Origin: Photorhabdus asymbiotica
GTDB lineage: Bacteria > Pseudomonadota > Gammaproteobacteria > Enterobacterales > Enterobacteriaceae
Length of the DNA: 64,000 bases
Assembly (NCBI RefSeq): GCF_003634575.1
Contig: NZ_RBLJ01000004.1
Coordinates: forward strand, 806,001-870,000
Direction: 5' to 3'
Shown here: positions 63,615-64,000 of the stretch, piece after piece
Layout of the letters: each line of letters begins with the position of its first letter
Numbering within the stretch: position 1 is the first letter of the stretch
Made by a program: the position numbers and the translations under genes
The notes under the pieces: generated by a model
Databases searched by the model: none
What the model saw: the letters and a program-made list of their open reading frames with translations, nothing else
What the model was told of the DNA's origin: nothing

Positions 63615-63650
63615 TAGATTTCGAGCCGCAGCGCGGCGGCAAGTGAGCGT
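63609..63650 (+). repeat. Truncated ERIC element
   Basis: TACTTAATAGATTTCGAGCC through GCGGCGGCAAGTGAGCG is the left part of an ERIC; it overlaps the last codon of the regulator gene, and the right part is missing. Confidence 0.7.
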
Positions 63651-63660
63651 AGGTTCCCAA

Positions 63661-63688
63661 AAGGTGGCCATTTTTGATGGCCACTTTA
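63661..63688. terminator. Bidirectional terminator
   Basis: GGTGGCCAT and ATGGCCACT pair around TTTTTG, flanked by AAAA and TTTA. It separates the convergent regulator and RTX genes and can serve both. Confidence 0.7.
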
Positions 63689-63716
63689 TGGATAGGGATA
63701 TCGCATGATTTTTATG

Positions 63717-64000
63717 TTATGCCAGTATTATATTGTCTGCGGATAGACTATCCATGCTGACGCCAACCAAAGTGACTGAGTTTTGGCCGAAGGTAAACAC
63801 TAAGTTATTGTCTACCATTGAGGCGTGATCCAGATAACTGCTTTTATCGCTGCTGCCTTCGGTACCCAAGAACACCAGTTTGTCTGTTTTATTGTAACCG
63901 TAGATGATATCTTGTCCAAATTCACCGTTGAACAGGAAGGTATTGTTATTGCCTTGGCTTTTCAACACATCGTTACCTTCACCGCCAACAAAAACATTAT
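63717..64000 (-). CDS. C-terminal end of an RTX (hemolysin-type calcium-binding) protein
   Basis: About 94 C-terminal residues are in the window and the gene continues beyond its right edge. The first residues read NVFVGGEGNDVLKSQGNNN, with the calcium-binding nonapeptide GGxGxD. The following part (FGQDIIYGYNKTDKLVFLG) and the ending SADNIILA are typical for the tail after RTX repeats, which carries the type I secretion signal. The protein would be a large secreted toxin, protease or adhesin; which of these cannot be told from the tail. It is convergent with the regulator gene across the terminator at 63661-63688. Confidence 0.8.
   Translation of the reverse strand, partial: NVFVGGEGNDVLKSQGNNNTFLFNGEFGQDIIYGYNKTDKLVFLGTEGSSDKSSYLDHASMVDNNLVFTFGQNSVTLVGVSMDSLSADNIILA

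Noticed and set aside
1-64000. tRNA, rRNA, insertion-sequence transposase or phage integrase genes
   Set aside because: None was recognised on either strand; mobility signs are limited to ERIC elements and direct repeats.

Overview
The window looks like part of the chromosome of an insect-pathogenic enterobacterium, most likely Photorhabdus (Xenorhabdus is the alternative). The reasons are AT-rich intergenic DNA with many ERIC elements, orphan type VI secretion (T6SS) VgrG/lipase/immunity islands, a fragment of an RTX protein, and a yersiniabactin-type siderophore cluster. This placement is inference from gene content; no 16S rRNA or housekeeping gene is present.

Layout. (1) 1-2060: 3' end of a tyrosine-decarboxylase-like gene followed by a TyrP-type permease. 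(2) 2299-3897: an OsmC-family gene and two paralogous small secreted proteins, each with its own terminator and a conserved inverted repeat upstream. (3) 4443-9247: an acyl-CoA-oxidase-like flavoprotein gene, then a decayed peptide-export locus (HlyD-type adaptor without its N-terminus, C39-peptidase ABC exporter with its middle deleted) that overlaps an intact secreted bilobal aspartic protease. (4) 9541-10982: non-coding DNA with three ERIC elements. (5) 10983-23753: T6SS module A, made of vgrG, a Tle4-like lipase, three tandem Tli4-like immunity genes, a small membrane protein, a PAAR remnant, a membrane protein and tssM. (6) 24209-30240: T6SS module B, with a second, nearly identical vgrG whose tail differs, a second lipase, one immunity gene and the relic of a further lipase/immunity junction. 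(7) 31334-32497: a Tat-exported bicupin (oxalate-decarboxylase family). (8) 32828-63614: the siderophore locus. (9) 63717-64000: C-terminus of an RTX protein running off the window.

The siderophore locus is one leftward run of nine genes (fyuA-like receptor, RhtX/FptX/YbtX-like permease, two ABC exporter/importer half-transporters, irp2, irp1, ybtU, ybtT, and a ybtE-ybtS fusion), nearly all overlapping by a few bases, with a divergent AraC-type regulator (ybtA-like). A strong Fur-box match and a 23-bp-spaced direct repeat lie between the receptor and the regulator. Salicylate would be made and adenylated by the single fused protein, loaded on the ArCP of the HMWP2 homologue, and extended with cysteines and malonate by HMWP2 and HMWP1. 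The HMWP1 homologue is not a plain yersiniabactin enzyme: it has an additional Cy-A-PCP module with a cysteine-type code, and its first C-methyltransferase core is missing. The product should therefore differ from yersiniabactin and probably belongs with the piscibactin/photoxenobactin-like compounds known from marine and nematode-symbiotic bacteria (recalled, not checked).

The T6SS modules appear to evolve by duplication and cassette swapping. The two vgrG genes are nearly identical up to the last ~70 codons, after which tail, lipase and immunity gene all change together. The three immunity genes of module A share almost identical ends around a variable centre. An ERIC element sits in only one of two otherwise matching upstream regions, which gives a natural empty-site comparison.
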